A stretch of 12,039 nt of DNA. Origin: Sva-07 sp964592115. Lineage in GTDB: Bacteria > Actinomycetota > Acidimicrobiia > Acidimicrobiales > Ilumatobacteraceae. The notes below the pieces were generated by a model. That model was given only the letters and a program-made list of their open reading frames with translations. It made no database searches and was not told the origin of the DNA. Position 1 is the first letter of the stretch; each line of letters starts with the position of its first letter. Below are positions 1 to 8,408 of the stretch, one piece after another. A program made the translations under genes and the position numbers. The DNA lies in assembly GCA_964592115.1 (NCBI GenBank), contig CAZQCP010000092.1, positions 1-12,039 of the forward strand. The letters run 5' to 3'.

Positions 1-2842
1 CGGTGACGGCTGGGAGGTCCCGGGCATCGAGGCGCTCGGGGTTCCGGTGATCCAGGCGCCGTCGTCGGGTCGGTCACGTGCCGAATGGCTCGCCGACGAC
101 GCCGGCCTCACACCGTTGGAGGTCGCCTCCGGAGTCGCGATCCCCGAGTTCGACGGTCGAGTGATCGGACCGACGTTCACGTTCCGCGAGACCATCGACG
201 ACGACGGCGCACCGGGGTCGGAGATCGTGGTCACGCGGGCCGATCCGGAGCGCACCACGCGTCTCGCCCGGCTCGCCGTCCGGACCGCCCGGCTCCGGCA
301 CCTCGCCGTGACCGAGCGGCGCGTCGCGGTGGTGCTGTCGGCGTATCCGACCAAGCGGGCTCGGCTCGGCAATGCGGTCGGTCTCGACACTCCAGCGTCC
401 GCGGTGCAGCTACTGCGCCGGATGCGCAACGACGGCTATGTGGTCGACCGGGTTCCCGCCGACGGCGACGCGCTGATGGACGAGCTTGCTGACCGCTTCA
501 CGTACGACCAGCCGCAGCTCACCTCGAGCCAGGTGGCGATGGCCGCCGGAACGTTGCCCACCGCCGCCTACGAGCGCTGGTACGCCCAGCTTCCCGAGTC
601 AGCGCACGAGGGGCTCGAACCGCTGTGGGGGCCGGCGCCCGGCGACGTGTACGTCGCCGACGACCGGTTCCACTTCCCGGGCCTCGACCTCGGAAACGTG
701 TTGGTGACGATCCAGCCGCCCCGCGGCTTCGGCGCCGACCCGATCGCCACCTATCACGCGCCCGATCTCCCCCCTCCACACCACTACCTCGCGTTCTACC
801 GATGGCTGGCAACCCCGACCGCGGCGGGTGGGTGGGGAGCCGACGCGATCGTGCACCTCGGCAAGCACGGCACCGTCGAATGGCTGCCGGGCAAGGCGCT
901 GGCGCCGTCGGCGGGCTGCTATCCCGACGCCGCGGTCGCCGACCTGCCGTTCTTCTACCCGTTCGTGGTCAACGATCCGGGCGAGGGCACGCAGGCCAAG
1001 CGCCGCACCCACGCGGTGATCGTCGACCACCTCCCTCCCCCGCTGACCCGGGCCGACACCTACGACGACCTCGCCCGGCTGGAGCAGCTGCTCGACGCGT
1101 TGGCCAACGCGGAGGCGATGGATCCCGCCAAGGCCCCGGTGCTGCGCGACCAGGTCTGGGAGCTCCTGGTCGCCGCGGAGATCCACCGTGACCTCGAGCT
1201 CGGTGATGCCGCACCCGACGAGGAGAGGTTCGGCGACATCGTGCTCGAGGTCGACGGCTACCTGTGCGCGTTGAAAGACGCCCAGATCCGTGGTGGATTG
1301 CACGTACTCGGTCAGGTGCCCACCGGCGAGCAGCTGGTGGACCTCGTGCTCGCGGTGACCCGTCTCCCCCAAGCCGACGTTCCCGCGCTGCGGGCGACCG
1401 TGGCCGAGGAGCTGGGCCTCGATCTCGCCGACGCGGGGCGTGTGCAAGTGGATCGCATCGAGGCGCTCGCCCGTGAACAGGTCGAGGCGCTGGCGGCAAC
1501 AGGCTGGGACACGACGTCGACCGCCGACCCGACGCTGCGGTGGGTGGCCGCCACGCTCGTGCCGGCACTCGAACGGACGACCGACGAGATCGATCACCTG
1601 CTGGGTGGCCTCGCCGGCCGCCACGTCCCGGCAGGGCCGAGCGGCGCCCCGAGTCGCGGCGCGGCGAACGTGTTGCCGACCGGCCGAAACTTCTACTCCG
1701 TCGACCCCAAGGCCATCCCGTCACCGCTCGCCTGGCAGGTCGGCAGCGGCCTCGCCGACCGGCTGATCGAGCGTCAGCTCGCCGAGACCGGCGAGTACCC
1801 GACCACGGTCGGGCTCGTGTTGTGGGGAACCGCGGCGATGCGCACGGGTGGCGACGACGCCGCCGAAGCGCTCGCACTGCTCGGCGTGCGCCCGCGTTGG
1901 GACGATCAGACACGACGTGTGATCGGCCTCGATGCGATCCCGCTCGCCGAGCTCGGCCGCCCTCGGATCGACGTCACGTTGCGGATCTCGGGCTTCTTCC
2001 GCGACGCCTTCCCCCATGTGATCGCCCTGCTGGACGACGCGGTCACGCTCGTCGCCGGGCTCGACGAGGACGCCGCGTCGAACCCGATACGCGCCGCCGG
2101 ATCGGCTGATGCCCGGCTGTGGGGTCCTCCACCTGGCGGGTACGGGTCGGGGATCCTGCCACTGCTGGAGCAGGGCTCGTGGCGCACCCAGGCCGACCTG
2201 GCCGAGGTGTACCTGGCGTGGTCGGGTTTCGCCTACGGCCGCCACCGGCACGGCGACGCCGATCCCACGGCGATGCGCCGCCGATTCGCGGCGATCGAGA
2301 TCGCCGTCAAGAACCAAGACAACCGCGAGCACGACATCTTCGACTCGGACGACTACCTCCAGGACCACGGCGGCATGGTCGCCGCGGTGCGGGCGCTGAC
2401 CGGGCAGGCACCCAAGGCGTGGTTCGGTGACTCGGCCGATCCCGCCGACCCGAAGGTGCGGTCGTTGCGGGAAGAGGCCGCTCGTGTGGTGCGCAGCCGA
2501 GTGCTCAACCCCAAGTGGATCACGGCGATGCAGCAGCACGGCTACAAGGGTGCGTTCGAGCTCGCCGCGACCGTCGACTACCTGTTCGGCTACGACGCCG
2601 TCACGTATGGAGATGGAGCCGAGATCGTCGAGGACTGGATGTACGAGCGGGTCACCGACGCCTACGTCGGCGACGCCGACATGCGCGAGTTCTTCGAACG
2701 GTCGAACCCGTGGGCGCTGAGGTCGATCGCCGAACGTCTGCTCGAAGCCGATCGGCGAGGAATGTGGGATGCGAGCGACGCGGCGCGCAAGACGCTGGCC
2801 GACGCCGTGCTCGAAGCGGAAGGGTGGGAGGAGTCCCGATGA
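1..2842 (+). CDS. cobN: Cobaltochelatase subunit CobN, 5'-truncated by window edge
   Basis: This is the large, porphyrin-binding subunit of cobaltochelatase, which inserts Co2+ into hydrogenobyrinate a,c-diamide in the cytoplasm using ATP supplied by a AAA+ partner. The frame is open from base 2 and reads GDGWEVPGIEALGVPVIQA, a CobN-like stretch, so the GTG at 47 is internal and the real start lies outside the window. About 946 residues are present; the family is usually about 1,200-1,300, so roughly the first quarter is missing. Family motifs are visible: LGKHGTVEWLPGK (nt 857-895), GRNFYSVDP (nt 1682-1708), NQDNREHDIFDSDDYLQDHG (around nt 2310-2370) and NPKWITAMQQHGYKGAFE (around nt 2510-2565). 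The related ChlH/BchH magnesium chelatase subunit shares the fold, but the B12 neighbours favour cobalt. The stop codon overlaps the next gene's ATG as ATGA, so the two chelatase subunits are probably translationally coupled. Confidence 0.96.
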   Translation, partial: GDGWEVPGIEALGVPVIQAPSSGRSRAEWLADDAGLTPLEVASGVAIPEFDGRVIGPTFTFRETIDDDGAPGSEIVVTRADPERTTRLARLAVRTARLRHLAVTERRVAVVLSAYPTKRARLGNAVGLDTPASAVQLLRRMRNDGYVVDRVPADGDALMDELADRFTYDQPQLTSSQVAMAAGTLPTAAYERWYAQLPESAHEGLEPLWGPAPGDVYVADDRFHFPGLDLGNVLVTIQPPRGFGADPIATYHAPDLPPPHHYLAFYRWLATPTAAGGWGADAIVHLGKHGTVEWLPGKALAPSAGCYPDAAVADLPFFYPFVVNDPGEGTQAKRRTHAVIVDHLPPPLTRADTYDDLARLEQLLDALANAEAMDPAKAPVLRDQVWELLVAAEIHRDLELGDAAPDEERFGDIVLEVDGYLCALKDAQIRGGLHVLGQVPTGEQLVDLVLAVTRLPQADVPALRATVAEELGLDLADAGRVQVDRIEALAREQVEALAATGWDTTSTADPTLRWVAATLVPALERTTDEIDHLLGGLAGRHVPAGPSGAPSRGAANVLPTGRNFYSVDPKAIPSPLAWQVGSGLADRLIERQLAETGEYPTTVGLVLWGTAAMRTGGDDAAEALALLGVRPRWDDQTRRVIGLDAIPLAELGRPRIDVTLRISGFFRDAFPHVIALLDDAVTLVAGLDEDAASNPIRAAGSADARLWGPPPGGYGSGILPLLEQGSWRTQADLAEVYLAWSGFAYGRHRHGDADPTAMRRRFAAIEIAVKNQDNREHDIFDSDDYLQDHGGMVAAVRALTGQAPKAWFGDSADPADPKVRSLREEAARVVRSRVLNPKWITAMQQHGYKGAFELAATVDYLFGYDAVTYGDGAEIVEDWMYERVTDAYVGDADMREFFERSNPWALRSIAERLLEADRRGMWDASDAARKTLADAVLEAEGWEESR

Positions 2843-4566
2843 CACGATCGCCGTCGCCGGGCTCGTTCCCGTTCGACGCCGTCGTCGGCCACGACGACGC
2901 CAAGCTCGCGCTGCGGCTCGCCGCGCTGGACCCGCTGATCGGCGGCGTCTTGCTGCGTGGCCACAAGGGATCGGCGAAGACCACGTTGGCCCGCGGCCTC
3001 GCCGAGCTCCTCGACGGCGCGCCGTTCGTCGAATTGCCGCTCGGCGCAACCGAGGATCGGGTGGTCGGCAGCCTCGACACCCGCGCCGCCCTGTCTGGCG
3101 GCGAGATCGAGTTCCATCCCGGCTTGCTGGCTGCCGCCGACGGCGGGGTGCTCTACGTCGATGAGATCAACCTGCTGGCCGACCATCTCGTCGACGTGTT
3201 GCTCGACGTCGCCGTGTCCGGGCGCAACGTCGTCGAGCGTGACGGCGTCTCACACCACCACGACGCCAGGTTCGTGCTCGTCGGGTCGATGAACCCGGAG
3301 GAGGGCGAGCTGCGCCCGCAGTTGCTCGACCGTTTCGGGCTGTGCGTCACGGTGGAGACGACGAGCGACGTCGCGGCCCGAGCCGAGGCGGTCCGGCGCC
3401 GGCTCGCCTTCGACCGCGGTGAGCGCGTCGACGCGAGCGCTGCCGACGTGTCGGTGCTCGAACCGGCATCATCGGCGTCGATCGGCAACGAGGTCATCGA
3501 CGCTGCGAACCGCCTCGCCGTGGCCGTCGGCGCCGAAGGCCTGCGAGCTGATCTGACCATCTGTCGTGCCGCCGCCGCGCAGGCCCGCCTCGACGGGCGT
3601 GACGAGGCCACCGTCGACGACGTCGCCCGTGTGGCTCCGCTCGTGCTGGCCCATCGCAGCCGGCGTGGACCGTTCGATCCCCCGGTGTTGCCACCCGAGA
3701 CGATCGACGAGGCGCTGCGCGACGCGCTCGGCCAACCCGACACCGAGGACGATCAGTCGACCAATGACGTCTCCGACACCGACGGTCAGGAACAATCCGA
3801 GTCCGAACCGGACGGCCCACCCCCGAGCCGGCCGCTGCCGATCGGTTCCGCCCGCCGACCCGTCGACCCGCCGCGATCGCGGCCGGTGCCATCGGTACGC
3901 GGGCGGATGGTGGGCGACGCCGCGGCTGGTCCGAGCGACGCGATCGCGATCGTGCCGACCGCCCGCCGGATCGCCGAGGCCGGCACCCACGGCGCCGACG
4001 TAGCCCGTACCGCGGTGCGGGTCGCTCGGCCGCGACGCACCGTCGTGCTCTGCGTCGACCTGAGCGGTTCGATGGGTTCCACCGAGCGAGCAACGGCTGC
4101 GTCGGGCACGGTGCTCGGCCTCCTCGCCAACGCGTACGAACGGCGCGAGCGCGTTGCCCTCGTGACGTTCAGCGGTGATGGCGCTGATGTCGTGCTGACC
4201 CCCACCTCCAGCATCGAGGTCGCCCGCCACCGCCTCGACGACCTACACACCGGCGGCGAGACACCACTGGCCGCCGGCCTGTTGGCGGCCCTCGAGATCG
4301 TCCGTCGGGCCCGCACCGGCGACGACGATGCCATGATCGCCGTCCTCACCGACGGCCGTGCCACCGGTTCGCCCGACGCGCTGGACCATGCGCTCGACGC
4401 CGCCGCGTCGATCGCCGCGGCGCGGGTACCGGCGGTCGTGCTCGACTGCGAGTCCGGTCCGACCCGCCTCGGACTCGCTGGTCCGCCCGCAGAGGCGATG
4501 CACGCCCGCCACATGCGCGTCGACGACCTCGCGCCCGACGTGATCATCCGCACCGTCCGCACCTGA
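2839..4566 (+). CDS. Fused ChlI/ChlD-type AAA+ and VWA chelatase subunit, partner of CobN
   Basis: This 575-residue protein is the probable ATPase and adaptor part of the cobalt chelatase, combining the ChlI-like and ChlD-like (CobS/CobT-like) roles in one chain. The N-terminal AAA+ module has Walker A GHKGSAKTT (residues 41-49), Walker B VLYVDE (104-109), a sensor-1 Asn in GSMNPEEGE (N152) and an Arg-finger-like R165 in LLDRFG. An acidic, then proline-rich linker follows from about residue 300 to 370. The C-terminal VWA domain has a complete MIDAS: DLSGS (407-411), T475 in GGETPLA and D505 in LTDGRA. Walker A has Ala where ChlI has Gly before the Lys; I recall this variant in actinobacterial chelatases. 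The ATG at 2839 was chosen because it overlaps the cobN stop and has GGAGGAG five bases upstream; the frame is open further upstream, but that stretch lies inside cobN. A magnesium chelatase role is possible but unlikely beside cobN. Confidence 0.93.
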   Translation: MTRSPSPGSFPFDAVVGHDDAKLALRLAALDPLIGGVLLRGHKGSAKTTLARGLAELLDGAPFVELPLGATEDRVVGSLDTRAALSGGEIEFHPGLLAAADGGVLYVDEINLLADHLVDVLLDVAVSGRNVVERDGVSHHHDARFVLVGSMNPEEGELRPQLLDRFGLCVTVETTSDVAARAEAVRRRLAFDRGERVDASAADVSVLEPASSASIGNEVIDAANRLAVAVGAEGLRADLTICRAAAAQARLDGRDEATVDDVARVAPLVLAHRSRRGPFDPPVLPPETIDEALRDALGQPDTEDDQSTNDVSDTDGQEQSESEPDGPPPSRPLPIGSARRPVDPPRSRPVPSVRGRMVGDAAAGPSDAIAIVPTARRIAEAGTHGADVARTAVRVARPRRTVVLCVDLSGSMGSTERATAASGTVLGLLANAYERRERVALVTFSGDGADVVLTPTSSIEVARHRLDDLHTGGETPLAAGLLAALEIVRRARTGDDDAMIAVLTDGRATGSPDALDHALDAAASIAAARVPAVVLDCESGPTRLGLAGPPAEAMHARHMRVDDLAPDVIIRTVRT

Positions 4567-4576
4567 CCAACGGACG
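4554..4576. terminator. Weak inverted repeat at the convergent gene ends
   Basis: CGTCCG (4554-4559) and CGGACG (4571-4576) form a 6-bp stem with an 11-base loop. The stem spans the stop codon of the ChlI/ChlD-like gene and the 10-bp gap before the convergent cbiB stop. As an inverted repeat it would form in transcripts from either strand. There is no T-run on either side, so a classic intrinsic terminator is not supported. It is listed as the only structure visible where the two converging operons meet. Confidence 0.25.
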
Positions 4577-5473
4577 TCACAGCGCCGCGAGTCCGACGGC
4601 GGCCAACGCACCGACCGTCGTGGTCAGCCGGATAGCGCGACGGGCGTCGGCGATGGTCGGGGCAGGGCCGTCGCCGAGGACGCCGCGGTGTTCGACTCGT
4701 CCGGCGTAGTTGTTGGTGCCGCCGAGCCGGATCCCGATCGCGGCGGCGACGGCGGCTTCGATCACTCCCCCGTTCGGTGACGGATGAGCCGGTGCGTCGT
4801 CGCGCACAGCTCGCCAGACCCGCTGTCCCCGGCGGGGCGTCAGGACGGCGACGGCGACAGCCCCGAGACGCGCCGGGACGTAGTTGACGATGTCGTCCGC
4901 CCGAGCCGCCGCCCAGCCGAACGCCTCGTAGCGGTCCGAGTGGTGCCCGACCATGGCGTCGAGGGTGTTGATCGCCCGGTGCGCCAGCACGCCTGGTGCC
5001 CCGCCGATCGCGGCCCAGCAGAGCGGAGCGACGACGGCATCGATCGTGTTTTCGGCGACCGACTCGATCGTGGCGCGCACGATCGCAGGTTCGTCGAGTC
5101 GGTGGCGGTCGCGGCCGACGAGTGACTGCGAACGGATGCGGGCGCCGTCGAGGTCACCGCTGGCGAGCAGGTCGAGGGTGACCGTCGCCTCGCGGGCGAG
5201 CATCCGCCCGGCGACGCACACCGTCGTGGCGACGGCAGTGGCGGCGCGAGGTCCGATCAGTCTGCGAGCGACAACACCGACGCCCACGGCGAGGCCGACG
5301 CCGGCTACGAGCTGGAGGGCTCCGGCGGTGCGGGTGGGCCGGTAGACGTGTCGTTCGAGTGTGGTCATCACCGAGCCGAACGCGGCGACGGGATGCCGTC
5401 GTGCCGGTGGCTCGCCGAGCACCTGGTCGCCAGCCCAACCGAGCGCCGCCGCAGCACCGGTGCCGGTCAACAT
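4577..5473 (-). CDS. cbiB: Adenosylcobinamide-phosphate synthase CbiB (CobD in Pseudomonas naming)
   Basis: This integral membrane enzyme joins adenosylcobyric acid to (R)-1-aminopropan-2-ol phosphate (or the free amino alcohol), giving adenosylcobinamide phosphate. The 298 residues match the usual family length of about 300-320. The N-terminus carries the GEPPxxxHPVxxFG signature (from about residue 20). The central block ENTIDAVVAPLCWA, NTLDAMVGH and ARADDIVNYVPARL is strongly conserved in CbiB, as is the later IRLGGTNNYAG. Hydrophobic segments, for example residues about 49-66, fit a membrane protein. The ATG at 5473 lies inside the end of cobQ in an ATGTTGA overlap of 7 nt. I see no good Shine-Dalgarno, so translation is probably coupled to cobQ. 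The open frame extends further upstream, but that Arg-rich stretch is antisense-like sequence within cobQ's other frames and was not used. It is the last gene of the - strand chain. Confidence 0.94.
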   Translation of the reverse strand: MLTGTGAAAALGWAGDQVLGEPPARRHPVAAFGSVMTTLERHVYRPTRTAGALQLVAGVGLAVGVGVVARRLIGPRAATAVATTVCVAGRMLAREATVTLDLLASGDLDGARIRSQSLVGRDRHRLDEPAIVRATIESVAENTIDAVVAPLCWAAIGGAPGVLAHRAINTLDAMVGHHSDRYEAFGWAAARADDIVNYVPARLGAVAVAVLTPRRGQRVWRAVRDDAPAHPSPNGGVIEAAVAAAIGIRLGGTNNYAGRVEHRGVLGDGPAPTIADARRAIRLTTTVGALAAVGLAAL

Positions 5474-6867
5474 CCGACGACGCGTCGCAGGTAGGAGGTG
5501 TCGAGGTGTTCGTCGACGGCGTCGGCGAGTTGATCGAAGGTGACGTCGAGCACGGGCGCCGGTCGGTGGCCGAGCACGGCGGCGACCACATCGGGATCTT
5601 CGAAGAGTCCGTGAACGGTGGTGACCATCACGTTGCCCGCTGCCCAGACACCGGGACCGATCGCCGGTGTGGCGCCGCTGACGACGCCGAAGCGGATCTC
5701 GTAGCCGGACGCGGTGAGCCCGTCGAGGGCGGCCCACACTCCCGAGTCGACGGCGAAGTCGACGCGGGTCGCGGTCGTGATCTTGGTGGCGTCCATCTCC
5801 GTCGACAGGTCGAGCAGTCCGAGGCCGTCGACGTCGCCACCTTCGACCGCGTGCGGGTCCGTGAGGTGCGTCCCGGCGATCATCGCCCCGCCGCACACGC
5901 CCACGATCCGCGTTCCGGTCGATGCGGCTGCACGCACCGCGGCATCGAGCCCGCTGGCGCGCATCCAGGCGATGTCGGCGGCGACGTGCTTCGAACCGGG
6001 CAGGATCACCATGTCGGCGGCATCGAGATCAGCGGGCACGGTCGCCCAGCGAACGTGGGCTGCATGTGCGATCAGGTGCCACTCGTCGAGGTTCGACGCG
6101 TACGGGTACCGGACGATGACCACGCGCGGCGCGCCCGCCGGCGCGTGGGCGCGGACGCTGCCGCCTTCCTCGTCGGGCAGTTCGTGGGTCAGCATCGGCA
6201 GTACACCGACGTGGTGCATCCCGGTCTGCTCGGAGACCAGCGTGGGTGCTGGCTCGAGCAGCGACGCGTCGCCGCGGAACTTGTTGAGCACGAACCCACC
6301 GAGGCGGGCGCGGGTCGAGTCGGGCACGAGCGTCCAGGTACCGACGAGATGCGCAAACGCGCCGCCGCGGTCGATGTCCGCCACGAGGATGGCGGTGGCG
6401 TCGGCGTGATCGACCATGCGATTGTTGACCAGGTCGCTGAGGTTGATCTCGGCTGGGCTGCCGGCGCCTTCGAGCACGACGAGGTCGTGGTCGCCGGCGA
6501 CGCGCTGGTACGACTGGACGATCGGCGGCCACAGGAACGGTCCCCGGTCGCGCCAGGCCATCGCGGTGAGGTCGGGGCACGCGATCCCCTGCACGATCAC
6601 CTGGCTGCGAGTGTCAGCCTCGGGCTTGAGCAGCACCGGGTTCATGTCGACGGTCGGCTCCAGGCCAGCGGCGCGGGCCTGGAGCCACTGGGCGACACCG
6701 ATTTCGCCGCCGTCGACGACGCGGGCGTTGTTCGACATGTTCTGCGCCTTGAACGGGGCGACGTCGATGCCCTGACGGGCGAACCAACGGCACAGACCCG
6801 TGACGAGCAAGCTCTTGCCCGAGTTCGACGAGCAGCCGAGCACCATCAGCGGCCGCGGGCGGCTCAT
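5467..6867 (-). CDS. cobQ: Cobyric acid synthase CobQ/CbiP (glutamine-dependent amidase)
   Basis: CobQ amidates carboxylates b, d, e and g of adenosylcobyrinate a,c-diamide, using glutamine and ATP, to give adenosylcobyric acid. At 466 residues it is slightly short of the usual 480-510. The N-terminal dethiobiotin-synthetase-like domain starts with a P-loop GCSSNSGKS (residues 11-19) followed by FKAQNMSNN (39-47), a CobQ signature. The C-terminal class I glutamine amidotransferase-like domain has the nucleophile C325 in GVCGGAMIAG and H419 in VHGLFED, with the conserved GYEI before it. The P-loop has Cys where Thr is usual. The ATG at 6867 overlaps the stop of the upstream aminotransferase gene as ATGA, and the Shine-Dalgarno is weak, so coupling is likely. 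The substrate must already be adenosylated, which fits cobO lying two genes upstream. Confidence 0.96.
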   Translation of the reverse strand: MSRPRPLMVLGCSSNSGKSLLVTGLCRWFARQGIDVAPFKAQNMSNNARVVDGGEIGVAQWLQARAAGLEPTVDMNPVLLKPEADTRSQVIVQGIACPDLTAMAWRDRGPFLWPPIVQSYQRVAGDHDLVVLEGAGSPAEINLSDLVNNRMVDHADATAILVADIDRGGAFAHLVGTWTLVPDSTRARLGGFVLNKFRGDASLLEPAPTLVSEQTGMHHVGVLPMLTHELPDEEGGSVRAHAPAGAPRVVIVRYPYASNLDEWHLIAHAAHVRWATVPADLDAADMVILPGSKHVAADIAWMRASGLDAAVRAAASTGTRIVGVCGGAMIAGTHLTDPHAVEGGDVDGLGLLDLSTEMDATKITTATRVDFAVDSGVWAALDGLTASGYEIRFGVVSGATPAIGPGVWAAGNVMVTTVHGLFEDPDVVAAVLGHRPAPVLDVTFDQLADAVDEHLDTSYLRRVVGC

Positions 6868-7833
6868 CGTCCCGCCCGGGGTCGTCCGTGGCCCGTGACT
6901 GCCGCCGCCGCGGTCATGAGCCGTTCGAACTGGTCGTCGGACGGCACGGCGATGCGGTGGACGTCGGGCAGGCCGAACGACGCGCAGCCGCGCACGACCA
7001 CACCGTACGGGAGTAGCTCCTCACGCAGACCGGGCCGGTCCACGAGCACCCAGCAGGCGTCGGTGTCGGCGACCTCCATTCCGAGCGTCGCCAGTCGCTC
7101 GACGAGGTGGCGCCGGCGCCTGCGGATCGCCTCTGCCCAGCCGGGCAGGTCGGTGAGCTCCAAGAACCGTTCCGTCGCCGCGAGCGCGGGGCCGTTCACC
7201 GACCACTGTGGTTGGCGGCGACGCAGGCGCTCGGCACTGACGGCGTCGGGAGCGATCGCGTAGCCGAGCCGCAGGCCGGGACATGCCCAGAGCTTCGTCA
7301 GCGACCCCAGCCGCCAGCTGTCGTCGTCGCCGCGGCTCCACGTGCCGGCGGCGAGCGGCCAGAACGCCTCGTCCCACACTCGGGCCGTGTCGGAGGGGTC
7401 GGCGATCCGGCCGAGCGGGTTCGACGGGTTCGACCGCCAGCGCCCGCCGTCGGCCGAGACCCTCGCAAGGTGTCGCTCGTAGAGCGAGAACTCGGGCGCC
7501 ACCACGTTGCCGACCGTTTCCAGCCCGGCCACCAACGCGATCGCCTCGGCGCCACCGTTGGTGAGGACGAGTCGCTCGGGATCCACACCGATCGCGGCGG
7601 CGAGCAACTCGGTCGCCGCCGCCGGGTTCGGATAGCGGTGGACCGAGTCGGCGACGTCGGCGACGATCGCAGCAGCGTCCGGGGAGAACGGGTTCAAGCT
7701 CGCCGACAGATNNNNNNNNNNACAGATCAACGACGTCGCCGAGCGGAACACCGAGCCAGCGGGCGAGCGCCGCGGCGTCGCCTCCGTGGGATCCGGCGGG
7801 GGGAGGCGGACCGTGAGAGGAGCGACCGGTCAG
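6864..7833 (-). CDS. cobC: Threonine-phosphate decarboxylase-like aminotransferase CobC, interrupted by an assembly gap
   Basis: This fold-type I PLP enzyme resembles histidinol-phosphate aminotransferases. In B12 synthesis the family (CobC in Pseudomonas, CobD in Salmonella) makes the aminopropanol phosphate arm from threonine phosphate. The PLP lysine is in SLTKLWACPGLRLGY (Lys codon at 7295-7293), with VWDEAF and a SNPSNPLG loop before it. Ten N at 7712-7721 break the frame. The bases acagat occur on both sides (7706-7711 and 7722-7727); collapsing this duplicate gives GDVVDLSASLNPFSPD, the family consensus, and an open frame of 317 codons. Upstream the frame reads SHGGDAAALARWLG, with the typical HGGD. 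No ATG, GTG or TTG occurs in frame. The best start is CTG at 7833, overlapping the cobO stop as CTGA, with AAGGGA eight bases upstream. Function is well supported; the exact start is inferred. Confidence 0.88.
7712..7721. other. Assembly gap (10 N) flanked by a duplicated hexamer
   Basis: A run of exactly ten N sits inside the 5' part of cobC. The sequence acagat stands directly before it (7706-7711) and directly after it (7722-7727). As written, the gap and duplicate add 16 bases, which is not a multiple of three and breaks the reading frame. Removing them restores a continuous, family-typical protein. The gap is therefore most likely a fixed-size placeholder joining two contigs that overlapped by six bases. 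Confidence 0.9.
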
Positions 7834-8408
7834 AAGTCGATTCCCTTCTTCGCCCGGTAGCCGGCCCGGTATGCGTGCTTGATGTCGGCGATCTCCGACA
7901 CCGTGTCGGCTACCTCGATGAGCGCGTCAGCCGCCTTACGGCCGGTGCAGATGATGTTCACGTGCTCGGGCCGACTCCGGATCGTGTCGATCACGTCGTC
8001 GGTGGCGATCCATCCCCAGTTGATCGGGTAGGTCACCTCGTCGAGCACGACGAGCTGATGGTCGCCGGCGACGATCAACGCCTTCGCATGCGCCCACGCG
8101 GCGGCAGCGAGTGCCTGGTCTTGCGTCAGGTCTTCGGAGTCCCACGTGAACCCGTCGCCCATCGCCCACCAGTCGACACCGAGCTGGCGGCAGACCTTCT
8201 CCTCGCCCGTGTGCCACTTGCCCGACTTGAGGAACTGCACGACCGCGACGGGCCAACCGCGCCCGACGCCGCGCATCACCACGCCCATCGCCGCCGAGGT
8301 CTTGCCCTTGCCAGGACCGGTGTTGACGAGCACGAGCGACGGCGCCCGCTTGAGATCGTCGGGGCGAGGGTCGTCTTCGGGGATGTCGGTTGCTTCACGT
8401 TCCGGCAT
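7830..8408 (-). CDS. cobO: Corrinoid adenosyltransferase CobO/BtuR (CobA type)
   Basis: This cytoplasmic enzyme transfers the 5'-deoxyadenosyl group of ATP to cob(I)alamin or its cobyrinate/cobinamide precursors. The 192 residues match the CobA/CobO/BtuR family. The P-loop NTGPGKGKTSAA has its core at residues 31-38, and the conserved WDSEDLTQD and LDEVTYPINWGW follow. The C-terminal CTGRKAADALIEVADTVSEI, the KHAYRAG element and the final KKGIDF are typical of the family. The charged first 20 residues are likely a flexible tail. The ATG at 8408 was chosen over an upstream ATG in the same frame because AAGGAG lies a few bases before it and the residues before it are atypical. It overlaps the end of btuD by 14 nt. 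Its stop overlaps the putative CTG start of cobC. Standing between importer and biosynthetic genes, it would adenosylate both imported and newly made corrinoids. Confidence 0.96.
   Translation of the reverse strand: MPEREATDIPEDDPRPDDLKRAPSLVLVNTGPGKGKTSAAMGVVMRGVGRGWPVAVVQFLKSGKWHTGEEKVCRQLGVDWWAMGDGFTWDSEDLTQDQALAAAAWAHAKALIVAGDHQLVVLDEVTYPINWGWIATDDVIDTIRSRPEHVNIICTGRKAADALIEVADTVSEIADIKHAYRAGYRAKKGIDF

Noticed and set aside
47..49. GTG at 47 as the start of cobN
   Set aside because: The frame is open back to base 2 with CobN-like residues, and the resulting protein would lack the family's N-terminal quarter; the gene is simply cut by the window edge.
1721..3049. Long - strand open frames opposite cobN (also 599-1624)
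   Set aside because: These are Arg-rich shadow frames antisense to motif-rich cobN, without any family character of their own.
5359..7263. Long + strand open frame opposite cobQ and cobC
   Set aside because: It is antisense to well-identified genes, has Arg/Gly/Val-rich low-complexity content and no recognisable motif; long shadow frames are expected in such GC-rich DNA.
6864..7751. cobC as a pseudogene or a short protein starting inside the gap region
   Set aside because: The frame break coincides exactly with the N run and a duplicated hexamer, and disappears when the duplicate is merged; all catalytic motifs are intact.
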